NCBI RefSeq assembly: GCF_001039355.2
Contig: NW_019774436.1
Location: forward strand, 274,774 to 338,773
DNA: 64,000 nucleotides
DNA from: Lingula anatina
Lineage: Eukaryota > Brachiopoda > Lingulata > Lingulida > Lingulidae
Reading direction: 5' to 3'
Part shown: in pieces, positions 12,936-25,284 of the stretch
Layout: each line of letters opens with the position of its first letter
How positions within the stretch are numbered: the first letter of the stretch is position 1
The notes under the pieces: generated by a model
The model's input: the letters and a program-made list of their open reading frames with translations, nothing else
Told to the model about the DNA's origin: nothing
The model's database searches: none
Translations under genes and position numbers: made by a program

Positions 12936-15191
12936 TCCTTAACTTTGTGAGAAATTTGTTTTAAAAATGTTGGCTGAAATGTCTTTGAAGCAGACCAAAT
13001 GTATGTTTTGGAAAAAGCTACCTGTGCCTTACAATATAGATTCACTTATAAAAGCTACAATTGAGATTGTGACCCTTGAAAAAACTAATTATTACAGACA
13101 GAACTTTGGTAATATGCCAAAATCAAAATATAAGTTCTTTCATCTTATCTGTATCCAAGAACAAAAAATGTATCAAAAATATGTAAAGAATCCTTAGTAT
13201 CTGGTTATAATAAAATAATAATAATAATAAAATATCCTTTGCACCAAAAGAAGTGTACAAATGATATCTTACATAATATCAAACTGATTTTAAAACATCA
13301 CCAACAGTAAGACCTCATACATTTTATCGTACGTACTAGAGCTTCTTTTATAATTCTTAGAAATATTGATTTGCAGAAGCTTAAACTTGGAACAAGCAGG
13401 AAATGGCATCCATACTGTACCAATCCAAAATCACCATTCAATTAGAAAGTTTTCAAAAGAAAAATGATGTGAATACAAGTTTCAAAGACACTCTAAAGAA
13501 AGAGCAGCCACACTCAGTAGAGTATTGATCTAGAGTTATTGCAAAGGCCTCTGGAGAACTTTGGGGTGGTTTTATGAACAGAAAAACTGCAATGCTTATC
13601 ACCACACAACTAATATGTCAGCATCCTTCCATCCAAATTTCTGTTTTCATCTTTTTAGAAAATTTGTACTGTATTTGTCATTCATTTTGAGTATCATTTA
13701 GTTATGACTGTTTTGTCAATTGTTTATATCTACATTAAGGTAAAAATGCGATATTTAAGCAAGGGTAGCATTGGCAGCACTAAAAACTTGTTCCAAAAAA
13801 TTCCTTTTTTATCATCCAAAATTGTGTTAGGTGCAGTAAATACAATGTCCTAAGAAATACATTTAACAAAGTAAATTCTGGCTTCATGTCTGAAAATGTC
13901 ATACATTTGGTTTGTTACACACACATACAAAAACACACGTTAACAAATTGCTGAGTTTTAATGCAAAACCTGTTTATTGAAATAAAAACTCTGAATCACA
14001 GTTTCCATAATACCCATCCTTATCTCCAAGATGCCCCCCTAATAAAAATACAACATGTTATGTAACAAAGCAAACCTTCTGTCGATATTGAATGAACAAA
14101 AGCCTAATTAGCTGTCAAAACAAAGCAGTATTGACAGCAAGGTTAAAATCAATACTATAAATGAATTGGGAAAGCAGATTAGGAAGCCTAACTACATACA
14201 CTGTAGCAGGGAGAGCACGTTTTCTTAAACCATACAAATGCAGGGAAGGCTTTTTTACTCTACAAGTTATCTATGAGTCATCATTTGCTAATGGTGACAT
14301 TAAGTCATACTACAGGTATATTGTTCCTGGAAAGCATGAAAAAGACTCACCAAATTAACCATTTGAATACATGTAACAAATAGACCATACATGTTGCAAT
14401 GAACAGCATACGTATTTACACCATGGCCAAAACATATAAAGAGGGTTTCTTATTTTTTTGTTTTTTGCATGATGATTGATATGTATACATCTCATTATGT
14501 ACAATTTTCAAACTACTGAAGGAGCTACTATTCATAAGTAATACAAAAACAAAACACAATTTACGTACAATTTTCAAACTACTGTAACCTTAAAACCTAC
14601 TATCTATTATTAAAAAACAAATGAAATTAACACAGTTATCAAACTTCATTCAGGACCTACTGTCCATGACTAAAATAAAAAAGAAAGAAAAAAAACTGTT
14701 GAACATAATTGCATTTGGAAACTACCACAATTCTGTATCAAACTGCAATCCTAATGAAATGCACTTCAAACATGCTTAGTGTCAGGCCATGTCCTCATTA
14801 AAATGACAGAAATTAATGAATTAGGTAACAATTTGTGAAAACTGTTTAAGGGGGCTCTTTCATATTTGCATTTTTTGTGTGTGTGTGTGTGAAATTAATA
14901 AAATGCATCTTTCAGTTACCCTCTCTCAAAAACAAGCTGGATATGGTTCATATTCTTCTGTAAATGATTTTGACTTCTACCAAGCATAACCACATTAGAT
15001 TGAAACTTGGAGCTTTAAGGAACAGTCAAGGTCTTGAAGAAATAGATTCAGAGGTTGGAAGGCTGCTAGCTGTTCTTCCAGTTCAGCTAGCATTACTGAT
15101 GATCATTCAAAGGAACCAGACAGTGACCTTACAGAGTTCCCCTCCAATGTGTCCCACTTTTGTGGTAGTGTTCCCAAAGATAAGAAGAGAA

Positions 15192-15194
<3 letters not shown>

Positions 15195-15269
<75 letters not shown>
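15195..15269. repeat. (TA)n-(GA)n compound microsatellite
   Basis: A run of TA units passes directly into GA units. The counterpart in the second segment copy (around 21662-21675) is only a few units long. Confidence 0.9.
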
Positions 15270-15272
<3 letters not shown>

Positions 15273-15369
15273 CTTTCTCTCAAAGATTTCCTTCAGTTTG
15301 AACTTTGTTAACTTAACATCAACATCAAATCAGAGGTTAATTTTTGACGAAGTACCAGCAGTGACTGGG

Positions 15370-17165
15370 CTTACCTCTGAAAGCAGCTGACCTTGCCAGT
15401 GGAAATTGGCAAGTAGAACTTGACAAAGAAGTGAAAGAGAAGTCCACATTCACGTTCCGTGGTGGTCTATACCAATGGCAGGTTATGCCCTTTGGGCTTT
15501 GCAACACCCCTGCAATGTTTGAACGCCTTATGGAGCGAATTTTATCGGGGTTACCCAGGCAGACACTGTTGGTTTACTTAGATGACATTATCATATGTGG
15601 AAAAACATTTCAGGAAGAACTTGAGCATCTTAGAGAGGTGTTTAGAAGATTATGTGAAGCAAAATTAAAACTCAAGCCAAAAGAAGTGTCATTTCTTTCA
15701 AAAAGAAGTCGGGCCACATCGTGTAAGCAGAGTGAATACAGACAATCCTGAGAAAATTCAGGCAGTTAAAGATTGGGCAGTACCCAAAACAGTCACAGAT
15801 GTAAGAAGTTTCCTAGGGTTAGCATCATATTACAGGAGATTTATACATGGGTTTGCCAAGATAGCAAGGCCACTCCACAAGTTAACCAAGAAGGGTGACC
15901 ACAAGAAAGTGAGGAGGCTTTTTAAGAGTTGAAAAATAAACCGATACAGTCTCCGATCCTGGCCTATCCCAGGGCTGAGGGAAGGTTTATTTTAGATATT
16001 GACACAGGTAATTTTGGAATTGGAGCAGTCCTATCCTAGATCCAGGACGGACAAGAGAAAGTCATTGCTTATGCTAGCAAAGCCTTAGGAAAAGCCGAAA
16101 GAAACAATTGATTAACAAGGTAAGAATTTCTTGCAGCTGTGCATTTTATGAAACATTTTCAACAATATCTGTATGGGCAAGATTTCACCCCTAGAACTGA
16201 CTATGCTGTGTTGACTTGGCTTTTGCATGTGGATCCAGGTACAGGGTAGTAGAAGAATACCAACCTAAATTGGAACATCGAGCTGGGAGGAGTTACAGGA
16301 ACGCAGACAGTCTGTCAAGACCCTGTCACCAATGTGGAAGACCAGAGGAGGTGAAAGAACAAGGCAGAATACTGAAGAAAAGAAAGGTGAGGAAGAACCA
16401 CTTATACCCAGAACCGGGGTTCGTAAGAACAGTCTCTCTTTGCCCTGAGATTCTGCTGCAGAATATTAAAACAACAAGAAAAGGACCCTGATATAGCACC
16501 TGTTATCAAAGCCTTCTGAGAGAGTGCTGAACCACCAACGTATGGTGTCAACCCGTGGATGGCAGCCACCAGGCATTACTTTACTAAGTGGAAGCAGTTG
16601 AGACTCAAATCTGAAGTACTATGTACTCAAGAACAATCCAATGATGGGAAGATAGAATGAAGCTTAATTATTATTCCGAGAGTATATAGGAACGAAATTC
16701 TAAAAGGGTGTCACTTTGATCCAACAGCATGTCACCTGGGGCAGAAAAGGACCCTTGGGCACATGCAAGAAAGATATTGGTGGTCTGGGGTAACTGCTGA
16801 TGTGCCTTCTTGGTGCCGATTCTGTGAGAAGTGTCAGGCTCATCAATCAACAGGCAAAAGATTTAGAGGACCTCTGCAGCAGTTTTCAGTGGGTGCGCCT
16901 ATGGAGCGCCTAGGTGTAGATATTCTTGGTCCATTTTCAGAAACACAGCAGGGGGGGGGGGGATCGTGTTATTCTCGTTGTATGCAACTATTTCACTAAG
17001 TGGGACGAGGCATTTCCTTAGCCAAATGTCAATACAGAAGGGAATTGCTATTTTGTATGCTCGTGTCAGGAAATTCTCAGAAAAAAAGTCATTTACCCAG
17101 ACAGCAAGAAGGAGATATATGGCTATATAAGAAAACAGGTATTCTAAGTTATCCAAGTTAAGTTT
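15370..17165 (+). pseudogene. Ty3/gypsy-type retrotransposon fragment, copy 1
   Basis: Remains of a pol polyprotein in several frames. Reverse transcriptase lies at about 15390-15710, with GGLYQWQVMPFGLCN and the catalytic box YLDD. The RT connection follows at about 15732-15935 (VRSFLGLASYYRRFI). RNase H remnants run to about 16320, with the typical HRAGRSYRNADSLSR end. The integrase N-terminal zinc finger and core start are at about 16690-16960 (YWWSGV, CRFCEKC, RLGVDILGPF). The order RT, RNase H, integrase is that of Ty3/gypsy. Frameshifts, stops and an internal deletion near 17025 inactivate it. No gag, protease or 5' LTR is visible. Confidence 0.85.
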
Positions 17166-17363
17166 CTTAAGTGGACATTTGGTTGACTGAATATGAAGAC
17201 GCTCTCCCGGTGAGGATGTTGTAACACAGAGATATTGGTCCCTTGGTTTCAGATGCTTTGTTCCTGGCCAAGTTTACTGCAGTTTATGAAGAAAAGTGCA
17301 CATCTTATCCCTGCGTGAAAGGCCGTAGGGGTCTGGGGCGCCATTGGTGAAGCGCCTTTGCCA

Positions 17364-17600
17364 TGTTACCAGTCCAGATGTCAGATGTCAGCACATGCAA
17401 CCTTCCTCCAAATAAAGTTGTCCTTCACCGTGTTACCAGTCCAGACATCAGATGTCAGCGCATGCTACCTACCTCCAAACAAAGTCGTCCTTCGCAGTGT
17501 TACTAGTCCAGACATCAGATGTCATCGCACGCTACCTTCCTCCAAATGAAGTCGTCCTTCGCCGTGTTACCAGTCCAGACATCAGGTGCCGGCGCATGCA
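17364..17600. repeat. 67-bp minisatellite downstream of gypsy copy 1
   Basis: Units begin at 17364, 17431, 17498 and 17565, exactly 67 bp apart, each starting TGTTACCAGTCCAGA or a one-base variant. The array creates a 63-codon ORF that is not a gene. The same array is present in the second segment copy at 23830. Confidence 0.95.
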
Positions 17601-17621
17601 TACTAAAAACTCCATCTAAGA

Positions 17622-17857
17622 TGTTGTCACAAGATACATCATAGCTGGGGTTCTTCACGTGCGTCAGCACAGTCTCAATTTTATACTGTTAGGACTATAA
17701 GTCAAGTGATTTTCAACACTGACTTGAGAATTTTATGGTCGATTTTTGCATTAATATATATTATTTAAAGCACAAATCTGCCTCTTTATTTCTGAAGGAC
17801 AAGGATATACTTTCCCTTCGAAACATATAAGTTCTCACGTCACGCTCGGTTGTCACA
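17622..17857 (+). mobile_element. Possible LTR-like stretch after gypsy copy 1
   Basis: The stretch starts TGTTGTCACA and ends GGTTGTCACA, so it begins with TG and ends with CA as LTRs do, and it lies 3' of integrase remnants. A block reading GGATATACTTTCCCT near its end recurs at about 29984-29998. I found no matching upstream LTR, so this is tentative. Confidence 0.35.
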
Positions 17858-18116
17858 GTCCAGCCAGCCGGACCCCTCAAGTTACAAATAGATATGTCAA
17901 CTCATTTTAGTAATGTTATGTAGTTGCTTACTAAATTTTATGTAAATATTGATATATGTTAGACGGGCTTCTCTCAGTTTAGATCACAACTAAGTTATTT
18001 TCAGGTTAAAAAAAGAATGCAAATATTTTGAAAAATAAAAATTCTATTCAAAGCAATGGCTTTTTTTTTCACAATAAACATGGGAATTGCCAACCTTTTA
18101 CATGCTGTGCAATTAT

Positions 18117-18117
18117 N
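18117..18117. other. Single N at a contig junction
   Basis: Sequence after this N restarts a segment already read from 11603, so it marks a join of overlapping contigs. Confidence 0.85.
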
Positions 18118-21100
18118 GCAATTTTCAGAAATCCTCAAACCCTGTGTTCTACCTTCTTTCACTCCTGTAAAACTAATGGAATTCTAGAAGTGCAATAATT
18201 ATAACGTTTCTCACAGAAATGTATAACAATTTTGATCACTTTGCTCTCTTATTTTTTCTTAGAAAGTAATTGCTGTAAGATGTGTAAATGCAACACTTAA
18301 CCGTCACATACTTTTGATCAAGAAAGTCTTGCATCAGAACGGTACATTACTGTTTTAACTATTGTTTTAAAAATCTTATTAATTATTTAGTTTTCTTGTT
18401 CATGTTCTTGTATATTTTGAATTCATATGCTTATAGGGCCAGCAAGAGGTTATGGTTGTATTGGATCATAATTAGATACCAAAAGCAGACAATGGGTATA
18501 TTGTTGGTAGCCACTACAAGAAATTCAGAGATACCCTAAGTTTCATAGATTTTATTTGCTGTGCATACAGATGATGAAATTGTTGAGAGACATTTTTTTG
18601 TTCATTGAATGAAGCACTTGCTTTCCATGCATGTTTGGTGAACCATATTCCTGTGGGCCTATGGCCTCTTGGGATATGGCTAACTGCATGTCGAATTAAC
18701 CCGTATTGCATAAGCAAATGTTTGATAATAAGTAGCATATTCATGGTACCATGACTCTCAGGGTATTGAAGCAAAACAGACTTGTTTATGAAATCAACTG
18801 AAACTTGCCATGGGGAAGGACATGCTTCCTGAATTTATTGATTTCATGATATACACAGAGAGGAAGCACTTTCGTAGGTCATTTATTGAGCTGTGGTAAT
18901 CATACCTATTCTGCTTTATGGCAAAATGTTAACACTTAATGTGAAGGCACAATTATTACACATTGAATATAAAATTAAAAAAGCAGCATTCCAGTATCAC
19001 CAGCAATGGCAATATTATTTTGTGAAAGGTACTCAATTATTCAAATTCAAAAATCTTAAATAAGTGGATAAATTACAGAGGCTCAGGTTGAGTAGAACCA
19101 CATTCAAGAGAAAAGGTTTGGCTTAAACCCAAAATGTTTTTAGTGAAGTGGTAGATATGAGTATGTGCTCTTTCCATGCCAATACACTAGTAAAATTCCC
19201 CCAAGATGACAGGGCTTATCTTAGTCTTCTCACACATTGCCTTTGTAAATTACTTGTATGGTGTGATGCCTGTGTAACTGATGTACTCAACACGGATGAC
19301 TGTCAGTTTACTAGGGACACCATGGTTATCTGTGCTAACTGACAAAATACCTGGAACCCGATAGCACACTTGCAAGGATTTTGTCAAAGACATCAATCAT
19401 GCATGTATTTTTTTTGCATGCATGTATTTGTTTTAAAAATGTTGGCTGAAATGTCTTGAAGCAGACCAAGTGTATGTTTTGGAAAAAGCTACCTGTGCCT
19501 TACATATAGATTCACTTATAAATGCTACAATTGAGATTGTGACCCTTGAAAAAACTAATTATTACAGACAGAACTTTAGTAATATGCCAAAATCAAAATA
19601 TAAGTTCTTTCATCTTATCTGTATCCAAGAACAAAAAATATATCAAAAATATGTAAAGAATCCTTAGTATCTGGTTATAATAAAGAAAAAATTAATAAAA
19701 TATCCTTTGCACCAAAAGAAGTGTACAAATGATTTCTTACATAATATCAAACTGATTTTAAAACATTACCAACAGTGAGACCTCATACATTTTATCGTAC
19801 ATACTAGAGCTTCTTTTATAATTCTTAGAAATATTGATTTGCAGAAGCTTAAACTTGAAACAAGCAGGAAATGGCATCCATACTGTACCAATCCAAAATC
19901 ACCATTCAATTAGAAAGTTTTCAAAAGAAAAATGATGTGAATACAAGTTTCAAAGACACTCTAAAGAAAGAGCAGCCACACTCAGTAGAGTATTGATCTA
20001 GAGTTATTGCAAAGGCCTCTGGAGAACTTTGGGGTGGTTTTATGAACAGAAAAACTGCAATGCTTATCACCACACAACTAATATGTCAGCATCCTTTTTT
20101 CAAAATTTCTGTTTTCATCTTTTTAGAAAATTTGTACTGTATTTGTCATTCATTTTGAGTATCATTTAGTTATGACTGTTTCGTCAATTGTTTATATCTA
20201 CATTAAGGTAAAAATGCGATATTTAGGCAAGGGTAGCATTGGCAGCACTAAAAACTTGTTCCAAAAAATTCCTTTTTTATCATCCAAAAATGTGTTAGGT
20301 GCAGTAAATACAATGTCCTAAGAAATACATTTTAACAAAGTAAATTCTGGCTTCGTGTCTGAAAATGTTATACATTTGGTTTGTTACACACACATACACA
20401 AACACACGTTAACAAATTGCTGAGTTTTAATGCAAAATCTGTTTATTGAAATAAAAACTCTGAATCACAGTTACCATAATACCCATCCTTATCTCCAAGA
20501 TGCCCCCCTAATAAAAATACAACATGTTATGTAACAAAGCAAACCTTCTGTCGATATTGAATGAACAAAAGCCTAATTAGCTGTCAAAACAAAGCAGTAT
20601 TGACAGCAAGGTTAAAATCAATACTATAAATGAATTGGGAAAGCAGATTAGGAAGCCTAACTACATACACTGTAGCAGGGAGAGCATGTTTTCTTAAACC
20701 ATACAAATGCAGGGAAGGCTTTTTTGCTCTACAAGTTATCTATGAGTCATCATTTGCTAATGGTGACATTAAGTCATGCTACAGGAACAGGTATATTGTT
20801 CCTGAAAAGCATGAAAAAGACTCACCAAATAAACCATTTGAATACATGTAACAAATAGACCATGCACTTAGCAATGAACAGCATATTTACACCATGGCCA
20901 AAACATATAAAGAGGGTTTCTTATTTTTTTGTTTTTGATGATTGATATGTATACATCTCATTATGTACAATTTTCAAACTACTGAAGGAGCTACTGTTCA
21001 TAAGTTATACAATAAACAAGACACAATTTACGTACAATTTTCAAACTACTACAACCTTTAAACCTACTATCTATTATAAAAAAACAAATGAAATTAACAT

Positions 21101-21739
21101 ACAATTATCAAACTTCATTAAGGACCTACTGTTCATGAATGAAATAAAAAAGAAAGAAAAAACTGTTGAACATAATTGCATTTGGAAACAACCACAATTC
21201 TGTATCAAACTGCAATCCTAATGAAATGCACTTCAAACATGCTTAGTGTCAAGCCATGTCCTCATTAAAATGACAGAAATTAATGAATTAGGTAACAATT
21301 TGTGAAACCTGTTTAAGGGGGCTCTTTCATATTTGCATTTTTGTGTGTGTGTGTGTGAAATTAATAAAATGCATCTTTCAGTTACCCTCTCTCAAAAATA
21401 AGCTGGATATGGTTCATATTCTTCTATAAATGTTTTTAACTTCTACCAAGAACTTTTGCATAACCACACTAGATTGAAATTTGGACCTTTAAGGAACAGT
21501 CAAGGTCTTGAAGAAATAGATTCAGAGGTTGGAAGGCTGCTAGCTGTTCTTCCAGTTCAGCTAGCATTACTGATGATCATTCAAAGGAACCAGACAGTGA
21601 CCTTACAGAGTTCCCCTCCAGTGTGTCCCACCTTTGTGATAGTGTTCACAAAGATAAAAAGAGAATATATATATACTGCTTTCTCTCAAAGATTTCCTTC
21701 AGTTTGAACTTTGTTAACTTAACATCAACATCAAATCAG

Positions 21740-23640
21740 AGGTTCTTACCTCTGAAAGCAGCTGACCTTGCCAGTGGATATTGGCAAGTAGAACTTGACG
21801 AAGAAGCGAAAGAGAAGTACGTATTCAAAGTCCGTGGTGGTCTATACCAATGGCAGGTTATGCCCTTTGGGCTTTGCAATGCCCCTGCAACATTTGAATG
21901 CCTTATGGAGTGAATTTTATCGGGGTTACACAGGCAGACACTGTTGATTTACTTAGATGACATTATTATATGTGGAAAAACATTTCAGGAAGAACTTGAG
22001 CATTTTAGAGAGGTGTTTAGAAGATGATGTGAAGCAAAATTAAAACTCAAGCCAAAAGAAGTGTCATTTCTTTCAAAAAGAAGTCGGTTATCTGGGCCAC
22101 ATCGTATAAGCAGAGGGAATACAGACGAATCCCGAGAAAATTCAGGCAGCTAAAGATTGGGCAGTACCCAAAACAGTCACAGATGTAAGAAGTTTCCTAG
22201 GGTTATCATCACATTACAGGAGATTTATATATACATGGGTTTGCCAAGATAGCAAGGCCACTCCACAAGTTAACCAAGAAGGGTGACCAGTTCAGTTGGA
22301 CACAAGAAATTGAGGAGGCTTTTTAAGAGTTGAAAAATAAGCCGATACAGTCTCCGATCCTGGCCTATCCCAGGGCTGAGGGAAGGTTTATTTTAGATAT
22401 TGACGCAGGTAATTTTGGAATTGGAGCAGTCCTATCCTAGATCCAGGACGGACAAGAGAGAGTCACTGCTTATGCTAGCAAAGCCTTAGGAAAAGCTGAA
22501 AGAAACAACTGATTAACAAGGTAAGAATTTCTTGCAGCAGTGCATTTTATGAAACATTTTTCAACAATATCTATGGGCAAGATTTCACCCTTAGAACTGA
22601 CTATGCTGCGTTGACTTGGCTTTTGCACGTGAAAGAGGCAGAAGGTCAGTTAGCACATTGGATCCAGGTAGTAGAAGAATACCAACCTAAATTGGAACAT
22701 CGAGCTGGGAGGAGTTACAGGAACGCAGACAGTCTGTCAAGACCCTGTCACCAATGTGGAAGACCAGAGGAGGTGGAAGAACAAGGCAGAATACTGAAGA
22801 AAAGAAAGGTGAGGAAGAACCACTTATACCAAGAACCGGGGTTCGTAAGAACAGTCTCTCTTTGCCCTGAGATTCTGCTGCAGAATATTAAAACAACAAG
22901 AAAAGGACCCTGATATAGCACAAAGCCTTGTGAGAAAGTGCTGAACCACCAACGTATGGTGTCAACCCGTGGCATTACTTTACTAAGTGGAAGCAGTTGA
23001 GACTCAAATCTGAAGTACTATGTACTCAAGAACAATCCAATGATGGGAAGATAGAATGAAGCTTAATTATTATTCCGAGAGTATATAGGAACGAAATTCT
23101 AAAAGGGTGTCACTTTGATCCAACAGCATGTCACCTGGGGCAGAAAAGGACCCTTGGGCACATGCAAGAAAGATATTGGTGGTCTGGGGTAACTGCTGAT
23201 GTGCCTTCTTGGTGCCGATTCTGTGAGAAGTGTCAGGCTCATCAATCAACAGGCAAAAGATTTAGAGGACCTCTGCAGCAGTCTTTGGTGGGTGCGCCTA
23301 TGGAGCGCCTAGGTGTAGATATTCTTGGTCCATTTTCAGAAACACGGGGGGGGGGGGGGGGGGGGGCATCGTGTTATTCTCGTTGTATGCAACTATTTCA
23401 CTAAGTGGGTGGAGGCATTTCCTCAGCCAAACCAGGAAGCAAGCACACTGGCTACGAAATTAGTGGAAGAAGTAATCCCTTCCCTCTCCCATGTCAATAC
23501 AGGAGGGAATTGCTATGTTGTATGCTCGTGTCAGGAAATTCTCAGAAAAAGAAGTAATTTACCCAGACGGCAAGAAGGAGATATATGGCTATATAAGAAA
23601 ACAGGTATTCTAAGTTATCTAAGTTAAGTTTCTTAAGTGG
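21740..23640 (+). pseudogene. Ty3/gypsy-type retrotransposon fragment, copy 2
   Basis: Allelic or duplicate counterpart of copy 1, with the same domain order. The RT has a stop just after the CNAPATFE block, where a CGA of copy 1 reads TGA; the YLDD box lies downstream of that stop at about 21949-21960. Copy 2 keeps the RNase H block AEGQLAHWIQ and a longer integrase stretch near 23420-23490, both deleted in copy 1. It lacks a segment that copy 1 keeps near 16495-16570. A G-run at about 23346-23367 breaks the integrase frame. Not functional. Confidence 0.85.
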
Positions 23641-23829
23641 ACATTTGGTTGACTGAATATGAAGACGCTCTCCCAGTGAGGATGTTGCAACACAGAGATA
23701 TTGGTCCCTTGGTTTCAGATGCTTTGTTCCTAGCCAAGTTTACTGCAGTTTATGAAGAAAAGTGCACATCTTATCCCTGCGTGAAAGGCCGTACGGGTCT
23801 GGGGCGCCATTGGTGAAGCGCCTTTGCCA

Positions 23830-24070
23830 TGTTACCAGTCCAGATGTCAGATGTCAGCACATGCAACCTTCCTCCAAATAAAGTTGTCCTTCACCGTGTT
23901 ACCAGTCCAGACATCAGATGTCGGCGCATGCTACCTACCTCCAAACGAAGTCGTCCTTCGCAGTGTTACTAGTCCAGACATCAGATGTCATCGCATGCTA
24001 CCTTCCTCCAAATGAAGTCGTCCTTCGCCGTGTTACCAGTCCAGACATCAGATGCCGGCGCACGCTACCT
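23830..24070. repeat. 67-bp minisatellite downstream of gypsy copy 2
   Basis: Units start at 23830, 23897, 23964 and 24031, again exactly 67 bp apart. A tail at 24071-24098 not present in copy 1 follows. Confidence 0.95.
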
Positions 24071-24121
24071 TACTTCACCTACGAGTTTGATGTCCATGCA
24101 TACTAAAAACTCCATCTAAGA

Positions 24122-24361
24122 TGTTGTCACATGATACATCATAGCTGGGGTTCTTCGCGTGCGTCAGCACAGTCTCAATTTTATATTGTTAGGACTATAA
24201 GTCAAGTGATATTCAACACTGACTTGAGAATTTTATGGTCGATTTTTGCATTAATATATATATATTATTTAAAGCACAAATCTGCCTCTTTATTTCTGAA
24301 GGACAAGGATATACTTTCCCTTCGAAACATATAAGTTCTCACGTCACGCTCGGTTGTCACA
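24122..24361 (+). mobile_element. Possible LTR-like stretch after gypsy copy 2
   Basis: Counterpart of 17622-17857 with the same TGTTGTCACA start and GGTTGTCACA end, and an expanded ATATAT run inside. The same reservations apply. Confidence 0.35.
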
Positions 24362-24620
24362 GTCCAGCCAGCCGGACCCCTCACGTTACAAATAGATATG
24401 TCAACTCATTTTAGTAATGTTATGTAGTTGCTTACTAAATTTTATGTAAATATTGATATATGTTAGACGGGCTTCTCTCAGTTTAGATCACAACTAAGTT
24501 ATTTTCAGGTTAAAAAAAGAATGCAAATATTTTGAAAAATAAAAATTCTATTTAAAGCAATGGCTTTTTTTTTTTCACAATAAACATGGGAATTGCCAAC
24601 CTTTTACATGCTGTGCAATT

Positions 24621-25284
24621 ATTTGGCACTGCAAAATTATGAATTTTGAAGGCTTTTTCCATTCTCTACAATTATTTGGATAGTGCAATTGTTAATTTTC
24701 AAAGATTTTTCAGTACAATTATTTAGAACTTCAGAGTAGTAACATCAAGCCATTTTCGGTGTTTTTAATCAATTACATAAAAGTATTGAAATATAATAAA
24801 TTGTCACTAAATAATTCACGGCACACATTCACAGCAGGAAAAGGCACAACAGATTCAGGAAATAATTTGAATATTAATGTTCATTTGTGCAGCTGACTAA
24901 AAGGACCAATTACTATTATTATTATAAAGTTTATTTCCATCATCGCATGTCAGTGTTCACAAATATGGTTCTGAGCATCTTTTTAATTTAAAGTACTATT
25001 ATTATAAATGTTATTTCCATCATGACATGTCTGTGTTCAAAAATGGTTCTGAGCATCTTTTAAAAACACATTCTCACCAAGTAAATTAACCCAAATATGA
25101 TATCATACTTTTTCTAATCCTAAATCACATAATATCTGTTCATCCAAAAAACGTGTAGGAACTGTCCCCAAATGCACCAGATGTCCCCTTTTTTGGTGTA
25201 CTTTTCAAAATTTTCCATACTGTGCACACCGAATAAGGTATTTCATTTGGCCTCTGTAGCCACCTATAATTTTATCCTAAAAAA
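24621..25284. repeat. AT-rich spacer with short tandem duplications
   Basis: Two units of about 83 bp start at 24911 and 24994 (TACTATTATT ... TTATTTCCATCAT ... TGGTTCTGAGCATCTTTT). An older ACAATTATTTGG-like block recurs three times in 24615-24725. There is no coding content. Confidence 0.6.

Larger units (their letters stand above)
11603..18116. repeat. First copy of a 6.5 kb tandemly repeated segment
   Basis: The segment is repeated from 18119 at an offset of about 6516 bp. It holds about 3.3 kb of non-coding sequence, then a gypsy fragment, a 67-bp minisatellite and an LTR-like stretch. The two copies differ by scattered substitutions, microsatellite lengths (a poly-T at 12900-12934 and a TA/GA array at 15195-15269 are long here and short in the second copy) and small indels. 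That is the pattern expected of two alleles. A single N at 18117 separates the copies, so an unmerged contig overlap is more likely than a genomic duplication. Confidence 0.85.
18119..24620. repeat. Second copy of the 6.5 kb segment
   Basis: Matches 11603-18116 almost base for base. Unlike the first copy it runs on past the CTGTGCAATTAT block near 24620 into unique sequence, so this is the contig that continues rightwards. The non-coding part (18119-21740) holds no gene that I can support. Confidence 0.85.

Noticed and set aside
14161-14358. 65-codon plus-strand ORF (MNWESRLGS...), repeated at 20630
   Set aside because: Repeated only because the segment is repeated. It is not part of a recognisable gypsy domain.
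17358-17549. 63-codon ORF
   Set aside because: Translation of the 67-bp minisatellite, repeated at 23824 for the same reason.
17364-17600. CRISPR-like periodic array
   Set aside because: The units are contiguous without variable spacers and the genome is eukaryotic; it is a minisatellite.
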